Source: Serilophus lunatus (taxonomy: Eukaryota > Chordata > Aves > Passeriformes > Eurylaimidae). Taken from it: a stretch of 64,000 bases of DNA. Below are positions 37,182-50,233 of this stretch, one piece after another. The translations under genes were made by a program, and so were the position numbers. The stretch covers positions 631,277-695,276 of the forward strand of contig VXBA01001192.1 of assembly GCA_013399895.1 (NCBI GenBank). Reading direction: 5' to 3'. Numbering within the stretch: position 1 is the stretch's first letter; every line of letters begins with the position of its first letter. The notes under the pieces are model-generated. The model was not told the DNA's origin and ran no database searches. It saw only the letters and a list, made by a program, of their open reading frames with translations.

Positions 37182-38340
37182 TGAGTTGTGGTTTAACATG
37201 GGCTGGATTCCAGGGGCCCACCACAGCCACGCTCTCACTCCCCTTCACCCAGCAACAGAGGAGAGAGAATATAACGAGAGGTTTCATTAGTTGAGATAAG
37301 GACTATAACAGATTCTTCGCTGATCACTGTCACAGGCAAAACAAGACTCCATGTGGGAATAATAGTTAAATCTATTCCTAACAAGATCAGAGTTTATGAG
37401 TGAGAGACAATAAGAGACACCTTTTAACCCTCACCCCCTCCTTCTTACATCCAACCTCCTCCCCAGCAGCGGTCAAAGGAAAAGGCGAGGTGGGGGGGAG
37501 GTGTTGCTGTGGTCAGCTGCTGTTCTCAGACGCTGCTTGGGGGGGAGGCCTTCCAACTGCATTCCATGGGGTCCCATCCCATGGGAGACAGCTCGTCACA
37601 AACTGCTCCAGTGTGGGTCTCTCTCACAGGATACAGTTCCTCTCACAAACTGCTCCAGTGAGAGTCCATCCCATGGGCAGCAGCCCTTCAGACACTGATG
37701 CCAGATGGGTCAGGTCCCACAAGGTACAGTCCTTCAGGCGCAGCTCCTCCAGCATGGGCCCCACAGACCACGAGTCCTACCAGGAGAATCCTACTCCAGT
37801 GTGGGCTCCTCTCCCCACAGGCTACAGTCCCCTGCCAGGAGCCTGCTCCAACATGGGCCTCCCACAGGCTACAGCCTTCCTCCAACATCCACCTGCTCCA
37901 ATATGGGCTCCTCCACGGGCTGCAGGTGGATCTCTGCACTCCTGTGGTCCTCCATGGGCTGCAGGGGCACAGCTGCTCCACCATGGTCTTTCCCATGGGC
38001 CGCAGCTGGACCTCAGCCCTGGTGCCAGGAGCATCTCCTTCCTGTCCTTCTGCAATGACCTTGGTGTCTGCGTTGTTGTTCACATATTCTCTCTCTGCTC
38101 CTTTCCGGCAGCCATCTTTGTCTAACTCAACATTTTTTTTTCCCTTCCTTCTTAAATACGTTATCACAGAGGCGTTCCTTCAACTGCTGATTGGCCCGGC
38201 CTTGGTCAGCAGCGGGCCCAGCCTGCAGCCGGCTGGCATTGGCTCTGCCGGACATGGGGAAACTTCCAGCAGCTTCTCGAAGAAGCCTCTCCTCAGCCCC
38301 CAGCACCGCTACCAAACCTGGCCACAGAGAAACCAATACA
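37182..38340 (-). mobile_element. Long avian LTR, nearly complete (antisense)
   Basis: About 1.16 kb in minus orientation. Plus-strand left end 'tgagttgtggtttaac' corresponds to an LTR 3' end, right end 'gagaaaccaataca' to the LTR 5' end (TG...CA on the minus strand). Between them are 'gagagagaatataacgagagg', a run of degenerate tandem units (37606-38020), 'accttggtgtctgcg', 'cttaaatacgttatcacagag' and 'agccggctggcattggctctg'. No gag, pol or env is attached, so it is a solo LTR. The fragment at 17622-17985 belongs to the same family. Plus-strand open frames of 241 and 238 codons over 37400-38414 arise because the tandem units are GC-rich and stop-poor; they are antisense and low complexity (Pro, Ser, Gly, His) and are not genes. 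No clear target-site duplication was found. Confidence 0.8.
37606..38020. repeat. Degenerate tandem units inside the LTR
   Basis: Roughly eight or nine copies of a 40-50 base unit on the plus strand with the pattern CTGCTCCARYATGGGC, then CTCCCACGGGCTRCAG. Unit starts are visible near 37606, 37653, 37750, 37795, 37847, 37898, 37941 and 37977. This is a family feature of the LTR rather than a separate satellite. Confidence 0.75.
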
Positions 38341-41300
38341 GATTGGTAGTCATGAGACAAGATTTTACATGCAAGTACTCCTACGAGAGAGCATTGTCAG
38401 AAAGCCTGGTTTAGAGTGGCAGTAGTAGCAATACAGCTCACTTGAAATGCTCAAGCTAAACTGTCCTTTCTAAGTTAGTATTAGCCAGCATGAAACCCAA
38501 CACTGTCATTTCCAAAACACCATTTTCAATATTCTAACATCTACCATCTCTATCTCTTAACAAGAACTGAAGTGCTTATTCACAGAACAGAAATCATATT
38601 ATCTCAGCCAGTCCCTGCATCTGCCTTTTCTGATGGTTTCACTGTAAGGCCATATATTTACTGATTCATCATTTATCTGCAAGCACCCTTTAAAAGCTTC
38701 TTGTGTTTCCCTGTCTATACAGACAGCAGTGGAGTAGCATTTCTCAACAGTTCAATTATAATTTTGTCATCATGCTGGACTAAGACAGGAAGGTTTAAAC
38801 TTAATGAACGTTCTAATAATGGAGACTGGGAAGGATGTTTTTGCTAACAATTTTAATTAACTTCTGTTTTTCGAGGATGAGGAAATTTTTATTGCTCTAT
38901 GTTCACAGTCTTGTTTTTTTCTCATAAAAAAATGGAGGAAAAATGGTTAAGAAAAAAAAGGATTACATTTGACAAATTTTTTTCAAGTGTAAACACCACA
39001 TTCTTCACAGGGATATAAAAAAATAATAAATAGTTGTCATCTTCTTGAACCAACATTGTTGAACACACAAATTTTAACATTCCACTGCACACTTATGCAA
39101 AGAAATAAACACAGTGTTTTTTGAAAACAGAATAAAACTTCCAAGGTCCTTTAGAAATCTTTATTCATCTCAGTAATCAGATTTTTAGACAAACTCAGCA
39201 CACAGCAGTCAAAGCCCAAAACTCAAAGAGGACTTAAGCAAACAGAACAGAAGTCAGTCACATTTCTTGTAAGCATTTCTTCACTGGAGTCTTATTTCTC
39301 TTCTAGTGTGGTTTGTTATAGCTAACAAATTTTCCTCTGTTCAGCTCTCCATTCAGCAGAAGAAATAATGTTTCATGACCAACTGGCTGATTCTTTCTGT
39401 GATTTTTTTATCCAACTTCAAGTAGAGAAAATAATAATTGCAAGCAAATTACCTGTAGAAAATTCCTCCTTATTTATTTAGACTAGTGAATGGACCACAC
39501 AAATGCGAACAAAAATAATTACTGGATTAAGCGATTATAGGAAGCTGAGTAACTTTTAAAAGTCAAAAAAATTCCAAACTGGTAGAAAGAAAATTGGTTA
39601 GGAAAGATTCAACAAGATGCCTTCAAGAAAAAGTAGATAAAGAAGAAGCAGTAGTGTGTAAGACCTGAGGGAAAGCAATTAAGATATTTGTATTGATAAC
39701 CACAATGCCTAGATGCCTGAAAATTATCTAAATCAGCAGTCTGCTTTAAAGAAATTGTACCAGAAGAGACTTGGTTGTACCTCACTGTGTTTATCTTGCT
39801 TTCTTGCTCTGTCATTGCCATATTGGCAATTTTTCCTTTTCTCTCTCTCTCTTTTTTTTTTTTTTTTTCTTTGATAGAGCTGTGTTGTGTAACTTCAGAG
39901 CCCAAATGCAAACACTAATATAGATGCAGTTATTAACTCTTTTTCTTCCCACCTTTTTTTTTCCCACCGTTTTAATCTCTGTGCAAGTGTGTTTCCTCTT
40001 AACTTAAATTCACTCAACATTATTTTCCTGGCTGAATAGCAGTCTAAAAAAAGAAAAAAAAAAAACACATAAAAAAATCCTCCCCTCACAAATGATATAA
40101 CAATACTATTCTTCAAGTACAAAAGTCTTGTCACATCAAATTTCCATTAAGATGACCTGAAATCATAGTTTGATAGCATCAACAGAAATATTTAAACTGT
40201 AGACCTTTAGAATTTAATTCATCATAAAATTTTTCAGAGTATTTCCCAGCTGCCTAGAAAAACACCCTTAAAAGCCTTTTTGATCAAAGATAGACAGAAG
40301 CTTTGAAAAATTACTTCTGTTTTGGTGACAAACTTTTCTTCACTCAACATTTCTCTCCCTGTCCCATAAGAAAAGGGGTGTTCTTTCCAGAAGCATACAG
40401 AAGAAATATGAGATTTTTGCACTTCTTCTCCTTAGGCAGAATCCTTCATTAATTGGGAAGAAAGTCTGCAGGCAGATCTATTTCAAGTAGGTTTAAACCC
40501 TCCTTGCCACCAATGCTGGTAAGCCTCAGTTCCAAGATGTCCTAGGGAGATGAAGAGCACATAGTACTGTGCTGTGGGTCTTATATCCACATTCAGACGC
40601 ATTCAGAACTTCTTGAAGAGAGGGACTATGATCTGCTATCTGCAGATCTTGACCACAGACTCTTAGAAGAAATAAAGAAGAGTGCTTTTAAATTTGTCAG
40701 ATGTTTCCCCACTGAATGGTTTGCAACAGCCTCTCAGGACAATGGTAACCCATACACTGCCTACCATAACTTCATTCTTCTCTTGCTGCAGCTTGCTTAT
40801 GCACAGAGGTTCTGTCATGTTTTCTGTCATAGTATCAATGAGAAAAAAAAGGTTTCAAAATGGGAAACTTCCCCCCTACTCTTCTACAGAACAATCTGTC
40901 TCCCGGGCTCCTAAAAGTACTCTGAGACACCCATTCTCCTTGATGTTCTCTTTTTATTATTCTTCTTAACTTTATTCCTCTCTCTTCTCTCCTTCTCTCA
41001 TTACTTCCTTCCCTTATTGCTTATGTTCAACAGACGATGACTTTGGTGATTATACTCCATTTAAAAATTCACAGGCTCCCTAAATTGTAAAAAAACACTG
41101 CCATTCTTTCCATACACTTTTCTCTGGATTGACAAAACAGTCATTCAGGTCAAGAGAACTGGAAAAACAGCAGCACCTTCTCCTAAAAATTCATTAGGTA
41201 GAGTGACATGAAAAATCTGATGACCCTGCCCAGGTAAGAAAGGTCTCTCCACTCTACCCACTCAACAACATGGGAATTAATACTCTGCAGATAGCTTATC

Positions 41301-42897
41301 TCATTCATCAGCCTTCAAAAAACATTTCTTTCCCTCCTCATTCAGGGGAATTAATACCTTTTAGACAGCTTATTTCTTGCTCTCCCTCTTCTTTCATTGA
41401 AAGGTTAGCCATATATAACTTGCCATTTTCTGGTTTAATTCTTTTCTTGGTTTTGACGTCACAGATGAGAGATCTGAGCATTACCCAGTCTCAATACATC
41501 AATGCAATGACATTTCTTCCTTCCTACTTCTTCCTGCTCAAGACTAAATTTAGTAGGCAACAATTCTTCTGATGACCATGTTGATGTTTTATGTTTTTTT
41601 TTCTTTAAGATTATTTCCCTTGTAAAATTAGTATTTTTTTTCAAATCAGCATCAGAGATGTAGATGAATAAAGGTCAGGTGTTCAGAGATTTAAGTATTC
41701 TGCAGACTCTTTATGCTACCAGTTGCTAACAAATTTTTCTGTAACTCCTTCCATGTCATTTAAATACCTTGTTTTTTGTGAGGTGATTAATTTTTGTGAA
41801 CTTAGTTTGAGTCCTCTCTACACGTCTTATTGAGCTATTGGATTTATTTGGAACAAAAATTTGGGGAATCTTCAATGCTATTTCTGTATTTTTTTTAACT
41901 GTATTTCAAAGTTTCTACTTGCAAAACAAGGATGACAGCAACACCCTGATACACTATTACTATGGATAAAATGAACAAGAGGGAAAAAAAATGGTGAAAA
42001 TGAGGTCAAATGTTAGAAAAAAACCCCCAACATTGAAGACATTAAAACCATCATGAATTAGAGGATAAGCCCTTTCCTATCTTTGAGAGACTACAATGAA
42101 AAATTAATGACTGGCCATGCCAAAATACTATACTTATTTGACTTGGGAGGCGATCCGTGAAAACCACACTGACACTCTCTTGAGTCAAGCAAAGTATTTG
42201 GCTGTCCTTGACGCACTTTTATTTATCAGATGCCCTATAAACTTTATGTTCTTTATTAGAGCTGAAAAAGTTACTTTATATTTAAAAAGCTTGAAGTACA
42301 ATTTTCTGTCTAAATTAATTACAGCTCAGCAGGACTCAGTAAACTGAGTACTGGAAAATATTAAAAGCATTGGTAATAACAAGCAGTGTCAAAGTTGTGA
42401 GGGCAGCTGGACTTGTCTTGCAATAAGATAGTTAATTCTATTATTTTTCAAGTGAAAATTAAAATTTGCACTTCTTTTCTATGTAAAACAGAACATCCCT
42501 TTAGCAATGCATAGATGGCAATAAACTGTGAGAACTGCGTTAGATTAGATACATTTGGATTAAATGGGGTTTGGCACCTACTCTGTCTCCAGAGACACTG
42601 AGAATTAGTTACTCCAGCAAGGGTCTGTTTCAGAATTTCCTGTGGTGTCAGTGGGGCCAAGAGTAAGTTCCCAGCAACTCCAGGTCAATTTGAGGTCCAC
42701 TAAGGCCTACTGGCAACAACTTTAAAGACAAATACAATTTAGTATGTGGAAGTTGCCTTGCTTCATGTGATATGTAGACATCTGTGTTTTTGATCAAGAT
42801 ATGTTTGTTATCAGTGAAGAAAAACATGCACTTTTAACCTTTCACTTATCTGATCTACTTCAAATATCTAGTTTCTATTGAGTTTATATTATGTACT
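38341..42897. other. Unique AT-rich DNA with low-complexity patches
   Basis: No gene or repeat family recognised. It contains the CT/T tract at 39841-39870, an A-rich patch at 40046-40077 and a pyrimidine-rich strand at about 40939-41017. Open frames reach 100 codons (39609-39911 minus, 41270-41572 plus) and show no family signature; the first runs through the CT/T tract. Confidence 0.45.
39841..39870. repeat. (CT)n followed by poly-T
   Basis: Six CT units followed by 17 T bases on the plus strand. Confidence 0.9.
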
Positions 42898-43442
42898 TGA
42901 CATGGTTTAACCTCAGTTGGCAACTAAACCCTACAGCCACTCACTCACTACCTCAACCCCAGGAAGAAAGTGGAGAGAATTGGAAGAGTGAAAGTGGCAA
43001 AACTCATGGGTTGAGATAAATATAGTTTAATGGGATGGAAAAGGAACAAAATAATAACACTGATAATAGTGATGAAAGAATTAGAGTATACCAAAGAAAT
43101 TATAAACATTGCAATTGCTCACCATTCATCAACCAATATTCAGCTAGTACCAAGCTTTTCCCCTCTATTTACGAGAGTGGAGACATATGGAATGGAATGT
43201 CCCTTTGACCAGGTTAGGTCAGCTGTTCTGGCTGTGATTTCTCCCAACTTTTTTTGCTGCTCCACCCTTCTCACTGGCAGAGAATGAGTAGCTGAGAGGT
43301 CTTTGACTTAGTGGAAATATAAATTAGTAACAATGAAAAACATTAGCATGTTATCAACGTTATTCTCATTCTAAATCCAAACCATAATACTATATCAGCT
43401 GCTAGGAATAAAATTAACTATATTCCAGCCAAAACGAGGATA
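42898..43442 (-). mobile_element. Solo LTR, near complete (antisense)
   Basis: About 545 bases in minus orientation. The plus-strand left end 'tgacatggtttaacctcagt' is the LTR 3' end; 'ggttgagataaatatagttt' near 43010 lies in U5; 'gtccctttgaccaggtta' near 43200 and 'gtcagctgttctggctgtga' near 43218 are the U3 segment upstream of the core promoter; 'agaggtctttgacttagtgg' near 43295, 'atgttatcaacgttattctc' near 43348 and 'attccagccaaaacgagg' near 43421 lead to the 5' end. Terminal CA on the minus-strand 5' side appears mutated to TA at 43441-43442. Flanking 5-mers GTACT and GCACA agree at three of five positions, weak evidence for a duplication. No internal genes. Same broad family as the 4.3 kb LTR in its 3' half. 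Confidence 0.85.
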
Positions 43443-46400
43443 GCACAAGAAGCACCTTTCTCAAGTGCAAAATCCAGATGATCAGCTCATATACACAGAT
43501 CTCCACCCAGCAAAATCAGACCAATTCTCTGTCCCCTCAGGGAATCTTACTCCTTCAAATTAATATCCATATTACCTTCTGACAATATGCTTTTCTCTAG
43601 ATTTCTTAGTGCATGGTAGGAGAGAGGGAGTGGAGAAGAAGGAGGTGTTTGCCAAGAAAGCTGTGCTGTCCTGTTCCAGCAAAGACCTCTTCTGTGTCTT
43701 GCTGTATGTTTTCTTAGCTTTCACCTGGGTGAATGTAATCTCACAGGACTATTACTACTCAAGATCCATACCAAGATCCATATCCATTCCTGTGCTACCT
43801 TCCCAGGAAGGCTGATTTGTGGTGGACGTGAATGTAGTCTCCGTGAAGGTAGAGAAAGAGCTGTGGTTAGCCATCCCTGTTATCTCCACAGAACAGTGTC
43901 ACAGCATAGCAAGGACACCATCTATAAAAAAACTTATTTCTGTAGGAGTAGAGTAAAATTGTTCAAGACTATACAGCTAAGCCCTATGCTAGTAAATATT
44001 ACAGTCTTCTGGATTTATCCTTCACGCAAAGTAAGATGGCAACAAAGCAGTTGACAATGTCCCCATCTCTTCTGAAAATATCTTCTTTGTATATTGAAGC
44101 AATAATGACAAGAGCAATAAAGCCAAGAATCTTGGCTTCATCTGAGTTTGCTTTTATCCAAACTAGTAAAATTCTTAAGCAGCATAGAAACTACTAATAG
44201 ACTTAATTATTGATTAGCGAGAATCCTTGAGACCTTTCTAGGGAAGCCTCATGGTGAGTGCAAACTGCTATTCCTCATAATTGTCACTGAAAGATTTACA
44301 AGGTGAACATTTTCTCATGCATCAATTACTTATACAGCTCTTGCACTTAGAGCCTCGAACCGAACTTAATGTCTGCAAAATACAGTAACCCTCCTACTGG
44401 CACATTTATCAGTTAAATGTAAGACTGCTTCTCATAGCTCAGAGAAGAAAATTATTTACTTTAAGTTTTAAATTTTATTCCTTTCACCATCAGCCTGATG
44501 GCTTAGATTTATACTTTTTCATGAACTTACTGAAGTTTGCCTTACTGCAAAGCCACCTGGTAGTAGAATCACTCTACCAATTTTTTCATAATGTTGACAT
44601 GGAGTCAAGTATCTATCTGTATCTACAAAATTTTCCCTCACTGAATATTTATGGGGTTTTTGCCACCTACAGATCCTGATATCCAGGCTGGTCTGCCAGA
44701 AAACTTCAGATCCAGCCAGCATTTTTCATTGGTAAGGCTCAGGTCAGCAATACTGGGAAAAGTAAGACTCCAACCACTTCTTTTCTGCAGGAGTTACTGG
44801 TATGTTTTGAGTTTTCTGTGCAATTTTTAAGTCATTTTCTGCCCCTCCTATCCAAAGCAATGATCACAGTTATTTTTAAGGGAGAAGCACCCCTAGGGCC
44901 ACATACATAGAGCTCTAGATCTCTTGAAGATACCTAATTGAACGTCAACTGTTACTGACACTGTCTGAAAAATTTGTGGCTCTTGCTTTGTTTTCCTAAA
45001 TCATTTTTTTTTGGTATCATCTTCCTGGAGTAGATTGAGATCATGATATCTATCTGTAAATTCTGAACTGGCCCACATTCAAGAGTTACCATGGTGGGCC
45101 TTCTTGACTAAGCCTTTTTGTAGCAAAAAAATTTCATGTGCCAGATAGAATAGGTGCTAAGGACATCAGAAACAATACCACCAAAGGTGAAAAAACTAAA
45201 ACAGTGTCACTACCTATTACAGTTTAATTGCAGTCCTAACAGAGTTTATAGGCTTTCTGAATGCTAGAAAAGGCTCTCAGACAACTGGTCAGATTTTTCT
45301 TTGTTAGACTTTTCTATTTATTTCAAATGTATGCTTTTAGCCTTCTTGAAAACAGGAATTCTAAGTACCAACACAAAAGGCATGTAAGAATGATGCACAA
45401 AGATCCTTCATTAGCTAAATGTAGTACTTTTCATCCTATGTCACAATTTCAAATGTGTCACTCTTGTTGAATCAAGAATATAACATGAAATCACATGGCT
45501 GTAGTGAAAGAGCCTGTCATAAGTTTTTCACTGGATTCATTAGAAACTGCTTTTACTCACTGAAAAGTAATTCAGATTTCTGAGAAATAAGAGTCCATCG
45601 ACCAGTATCAATTTCAGAGCATTTTGACATTTAACTAAAGATGAAGTCCTAATTTTTGTAATTCATTTTATGCATCACTTTAAACCAGCTGTTTTTTCAC
45701 CCTTTTGGCTAGGGCATTTACTTCTTAAAACAGATTATTTTGCTGGTTTGAAATAAATTGAATCTCTAAAGAATTCCTTCCTTAACATTGCATATGCATA
45801 AAGAAACTACAGGATGACAGGCTACTCATGTTTTGAATGCTATCAATTACAGCCTTCAAATACTGTGCTTACAGGTGTGATAGGAATCTAGATAGGGCAG
45901 TGTATGATACACTTGAAGAAATCATCCATTCTACATTTAGTCTCAAGTGAGTTTTTCTACTAATTTGTTATTAATCTGTATATCTCATGTCAGCACACAG
46001 AGATTAGCACCCTAAATTCAGAATCTGTTACCTTTTTTCTGGACAGAGATTATTTTGCCCTTTAGAAATACACAAGTCACAGCACACCTCAGTTTAAGGG
46101 AGAATTAGAGTTCTTGCCCTGTACTCAGCCACTGCAGCATTAGCCACAAGCAGATATTTCAGAACTATATATAAAAAAAATGAAGGAATGCATGCCTCCT
46201 CTACCTCTATTCACACTGAGGGGTAGTCAGCTCCAAGGGGTGATGAGGAAATAGCAAAATTAGAGTCAGTACTGGGTCGTATTTTACTGGCACTATCACG
46301 ATATGCCTCAGAGTCCTCCATGGGAGACCTTCAAACTTTCAGAGCTGTAGGTATTACGAGCGAAAGAGTAGTATGTGTTGTGAGATGGTGGACATCTGAG

Positions 46401-49400
46401 GAGCCCATAAATTCATTGAAACATTAGAGCTTTCTACACACTTGAATAGAGCAATTTCTATTTCCCTGGCCTTCATATTCTCTTTTTCCTGTCATAATGA
46501 GCTTCCATCACTGTCATTAGAGAGGCAAAATTTCCCAGCTAGCATAGCATAATTAAGCTACCATTGATCGTTGTACCACCCCACAGTATAGTCGCTCCAC
46601 TTGTTACTGTTATATTATATTGGAAAGAAGACTTCTGCCTTGGGAGAAGTCTTCCCACGTCCCATAGTCTTCTGTGTAAAGTCATATTCTCTTGGAGACA
46701 AGTTTAGCTCCCCTGTTCAGCTCCCAAATACATTATTTTTAGTTTCACAAAATTTTGAGGTAAAGATACAAATTATCTCCATTTTCAGAGCTCTTTCAAG
46801 CATTCATAGAGAGCATATGGACAAAGTGATCCATGAAAGCTTTGCAGATGCTTTGCACATTGGCTCCTTAAGTACTTCAATAAGCACAATGTAGCCAACA
46901 GTCAGAGAGCCTGATTTTGGCATCTGTGACACACAGCATAGGTGCAAGGTGATGTGGGTTTTGTAAAACATGTCTGTGCTGAGAACAATGTGGGCTTTGG
47001 TCTTTACTGTCCTTTAACAGGGAAGTGACCCTTTACACTGGAGCATTTCAAGCATGTGAAACAGAAAAAAAATTCAAACTTTGTTAGAGGCCACTCTCTT
47101 GGCACAGTTGAAACTGGTCTTTTGGGTAAGGAGGAAAAGGTTCCAATATGATTTTTTGGCAAGTAGTTTTCAGTACTCAGAATTGTTTGCAGAAACTACC
47201 ATGCATCGATCATGCTAACCAACTGAGCCTGTTAATCTCACAGAAAATTTGCGCCCTTATTCACTCCTGCATCCTGAGAAAATGTTTTTGTGCTGTTGTA
47301 GGAAACAAGTAAGCAGCAGCTCCTGCTTTCCCTCAACCTGTACCTCCTCAATGGTAGAAGACTTCTTACTCCTTGCAGGTTTTCAGTGGGAGCAGATAGA
47401 CTCACCCTAATCCTCTGTTTCTCATGTTGTCCAAAGGATGACTTGCAAAACATACAACAGCAGATGTGCTCTTTTTTGTCTGCAGCAGGTTCTTCATGTA
47501 TGCACATAAAAGATCGCCTTCATTTCAGTGCAGCAGGCTGAACAGACTTGGCTTGCACTGCATGCAAGAAGGCCAAATGGACCCAGCTTCCTAATGGGTT
47601 TGGCTGCCTGCCAATCACATGCTCAAAGGCACAGAACTTTGAGAACATCAGTGCAAGCTCAGTTTAGGGTTCTAAACACTTTCTCCAGAAAATCCAAGGA
47701 TGTATAGCAGGACAAGTGAGAACTGTCAGCACACTGAGTGTGAACCCTGTCTTAGAAGCAATCTACCTAAGCTTATGCTGACAAAGGAGCAATACATTCT
47801 GTTGTAAAGGCACTTGGAATAAATCCAGCCCATGTTTCTGTTTGTTCCATAGCAACTTCTAGCAGAACTTGGGGCTTTGCATCCCAGGGCTGGTTAGGGG
47901 AAGAAAGGGCAGCAGGGAGTATTATGTAAACAAGTCCACCTTTACTCCAAACCCCAAAATGTGTACTGCGATCATTTCTGAGAGAGAGAGAGAAAGACCT
48001 GGAACAAATCCAACCAACTGATGCACTCTAAGTTTTCCCCTTAGTACCAATTACCAGACAACCAAAGATAAGATATTTTTAAGGCTTAAACTAACTTAAG
48101 GGTAAAAAAACCCTTTACTTGGGCATTATGTATTTCCTAAACCCCATTACACAGTCAAGAAATTATCATCAATAAATCCACTTAATTACAAACTAATTTC
48201 CTCCTAAAATGTAACTTCTACACACACTTTCAATTATATTTAATGGTGTGAATGGTTTAAAGAGGTTTTGCTACAGTCTGATGAAAAAAACAAAGGACCT
48301 TCAGGACAAAAAATATAGTAGCAAAGATGCTGAATTTCTTAAAAGTCATAACTTAAAATTAATTTTCAGTCCTAAACTAATTAATAGATCACTTGTAAAT
48401 TCTAAAATAGTTAATTCTGCCCTGAGAAGATAAGTACTGTCAATTGAGGAGAAATCATGTTTTTCCAGTGTAATGTGAAAGGTGAACCTTAACTTTAAAT
48501 GTAAAATAAAACTCAGACTGTCCTCAAGGGAGGGAAGCAAGTGATATCTCTTAATAGGAAAAAGGAAAAGTGTGTATGCTTTAAGATGTAGCTTAGTGAC
48601 TGTGATGTGGGTTTGAATCTTTGCCCTTTCTCCCCGCCATCAGCCTACTTTGTACTTAGACAAATTACCCTGCCTGTTTCTTCACAGCTGTACGACAAGG
48701 AATTACCACAGCCCAGCCTCATAAAGAGTAAAAAAATAAAACAACTTAGAAGAATGCAAAATGTCTTGATTTGAAGTCACAGCAGAAAAGTAACTGTTTG
48801 GAACCAACTGTCCTATTAGAAGTTATCAATAGCATTCGAAAACACCTATGCCTGATCCCTCTTTTATTACCTTCAACAATGAAAGGGTGTGTACAAAAGA
48901 AAATTGAATTTAATAATTTTCTGTTGAATACGTTTATTGCTTAGATGGCATCCCTAGCGTTCCTTCCCAGATATTATGCGTGGAAATCCCTTACTCCTCT
49001 CTCCCTAGTATCTCTGGTATTTCGTAATTTTATAGTTTTTGCTATGCTAAAGATAAGTTACATTGATTTAGGCACACAGCCTGTAATAATTACTTGTATG
49101 ATATTCATTGTTACCCATTCTATCCCTATGATTACAACAAACTATTAGTTTACATTAAATAATGTAACTAGATTCACTGTCACACTAAGAATTAAATGAT
49201 GGGTCTTCCTAGATTAATTTCTGGCAGTTACAATGATTTCCCTGTTGAAATGATTCATTTCAACATTTATCCAAATTGATTTCTTTAGGGAAAGAAGATA
49301 GGAATGGATGTGTGCGTTTGCTAGCACTTTCCTTGGCATAAAGCAATACTGTCAGTCAGATATTGTATATGGGCTAGCAAAATAAAGGAAAGCACTTCCT

Positions 49401-50233
49401 ATATGAAAACTGTAAGCTGCATGCAGGCTGTATCCTTTACTGGGTGTTCATATTTGAATGTACAATCCTTACAGCAACGTGAAAAATTCCTGCATCATGT
49501 AAAAATTTTTGCTGTTATGTTGACACAAAGCTCCTCCATAGTCAGAATCATGGTTGCAGATATGAAGACAGGTGACACATCCTGAGCAACCTCTGAAGCT
49601 AAAAATTTGGTGACATGCACCTTTACGATTTAGAAGTTTCTCTACAACATTATATGTAAAGCAGGAAATAAGTTGTTGCCTTATATGTCTAAATACAATG
49701 GCTCGGGGGGGTTTTTGTTTGTTTTGTACAGCAGTGGATAGTTGTCTACACTGCTTTTGTGCTCCCAGATTGACTGTAAGATTTTAAGGGAATTTTCATT
49801 GTATCATTCCTCCATGTTAAAGGCAGTGCCAACGTACAGAAAAATAATAGAAATGCCCAGAATGGGAAAAGACAAGAGAAGCCCTAATCATTCAAATCAA
49901 AGTTAGTAATAACCCAGTGTGGAGTTTTTAAGATGAGCATTATCCTTCCTCACCTGTGCAATCTCATCTCCTAAAAAAGGGTTTATTTTATCAACCTGAG
50001 ACAAATACTCAGATCATCATCTTCATGGACCCTGGATATTTCCTACATTTCTCTGAACCAATTTACTCTCAAGCTGTTCTCTAAAGTATTCTAAAGAGTG
50101 ACTATATATTGTGCAGAAAATGTTGTTCCCTTTCCTTCATCCTTAACTTACTATATGTAGCAATTTCTTAGAAGATGAAGTTCTTTCTTTTTTTAAAAGA
50201 ATCAATAACTTCTCCCAATCTTCTTTCTCCCCT
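43443..50233. other. Unique AT-rich DNA
   Basis: No gene or repeat family recognised. Small items: a 12-bp tandem duplication at 43760-43783 (CAAGATCCATAC then CAAGATCCATAT) and a GA run at 47980-47994. Open frames remain below 100 codons. Confidence 0.45.
47980..47994. repeat. (GA)n short microsatellite
   Basis: Six to seven GA units followed by AAAG. Confidence 0.8.

Noticed and set aside
37400..38414. Plus-strand open frames of 241 and 238 codons
   Set aside because: They are antisense to a long LTR and run through its tandem units; composition is low complexity and no protein family fits.
45695..45715. Match resembling the 5' part of U2 snRNA (CCTTTTGGCTA)
   Set aside because: Similarity is confined to about a dozen bases; the downstream U2 sequence is absent.
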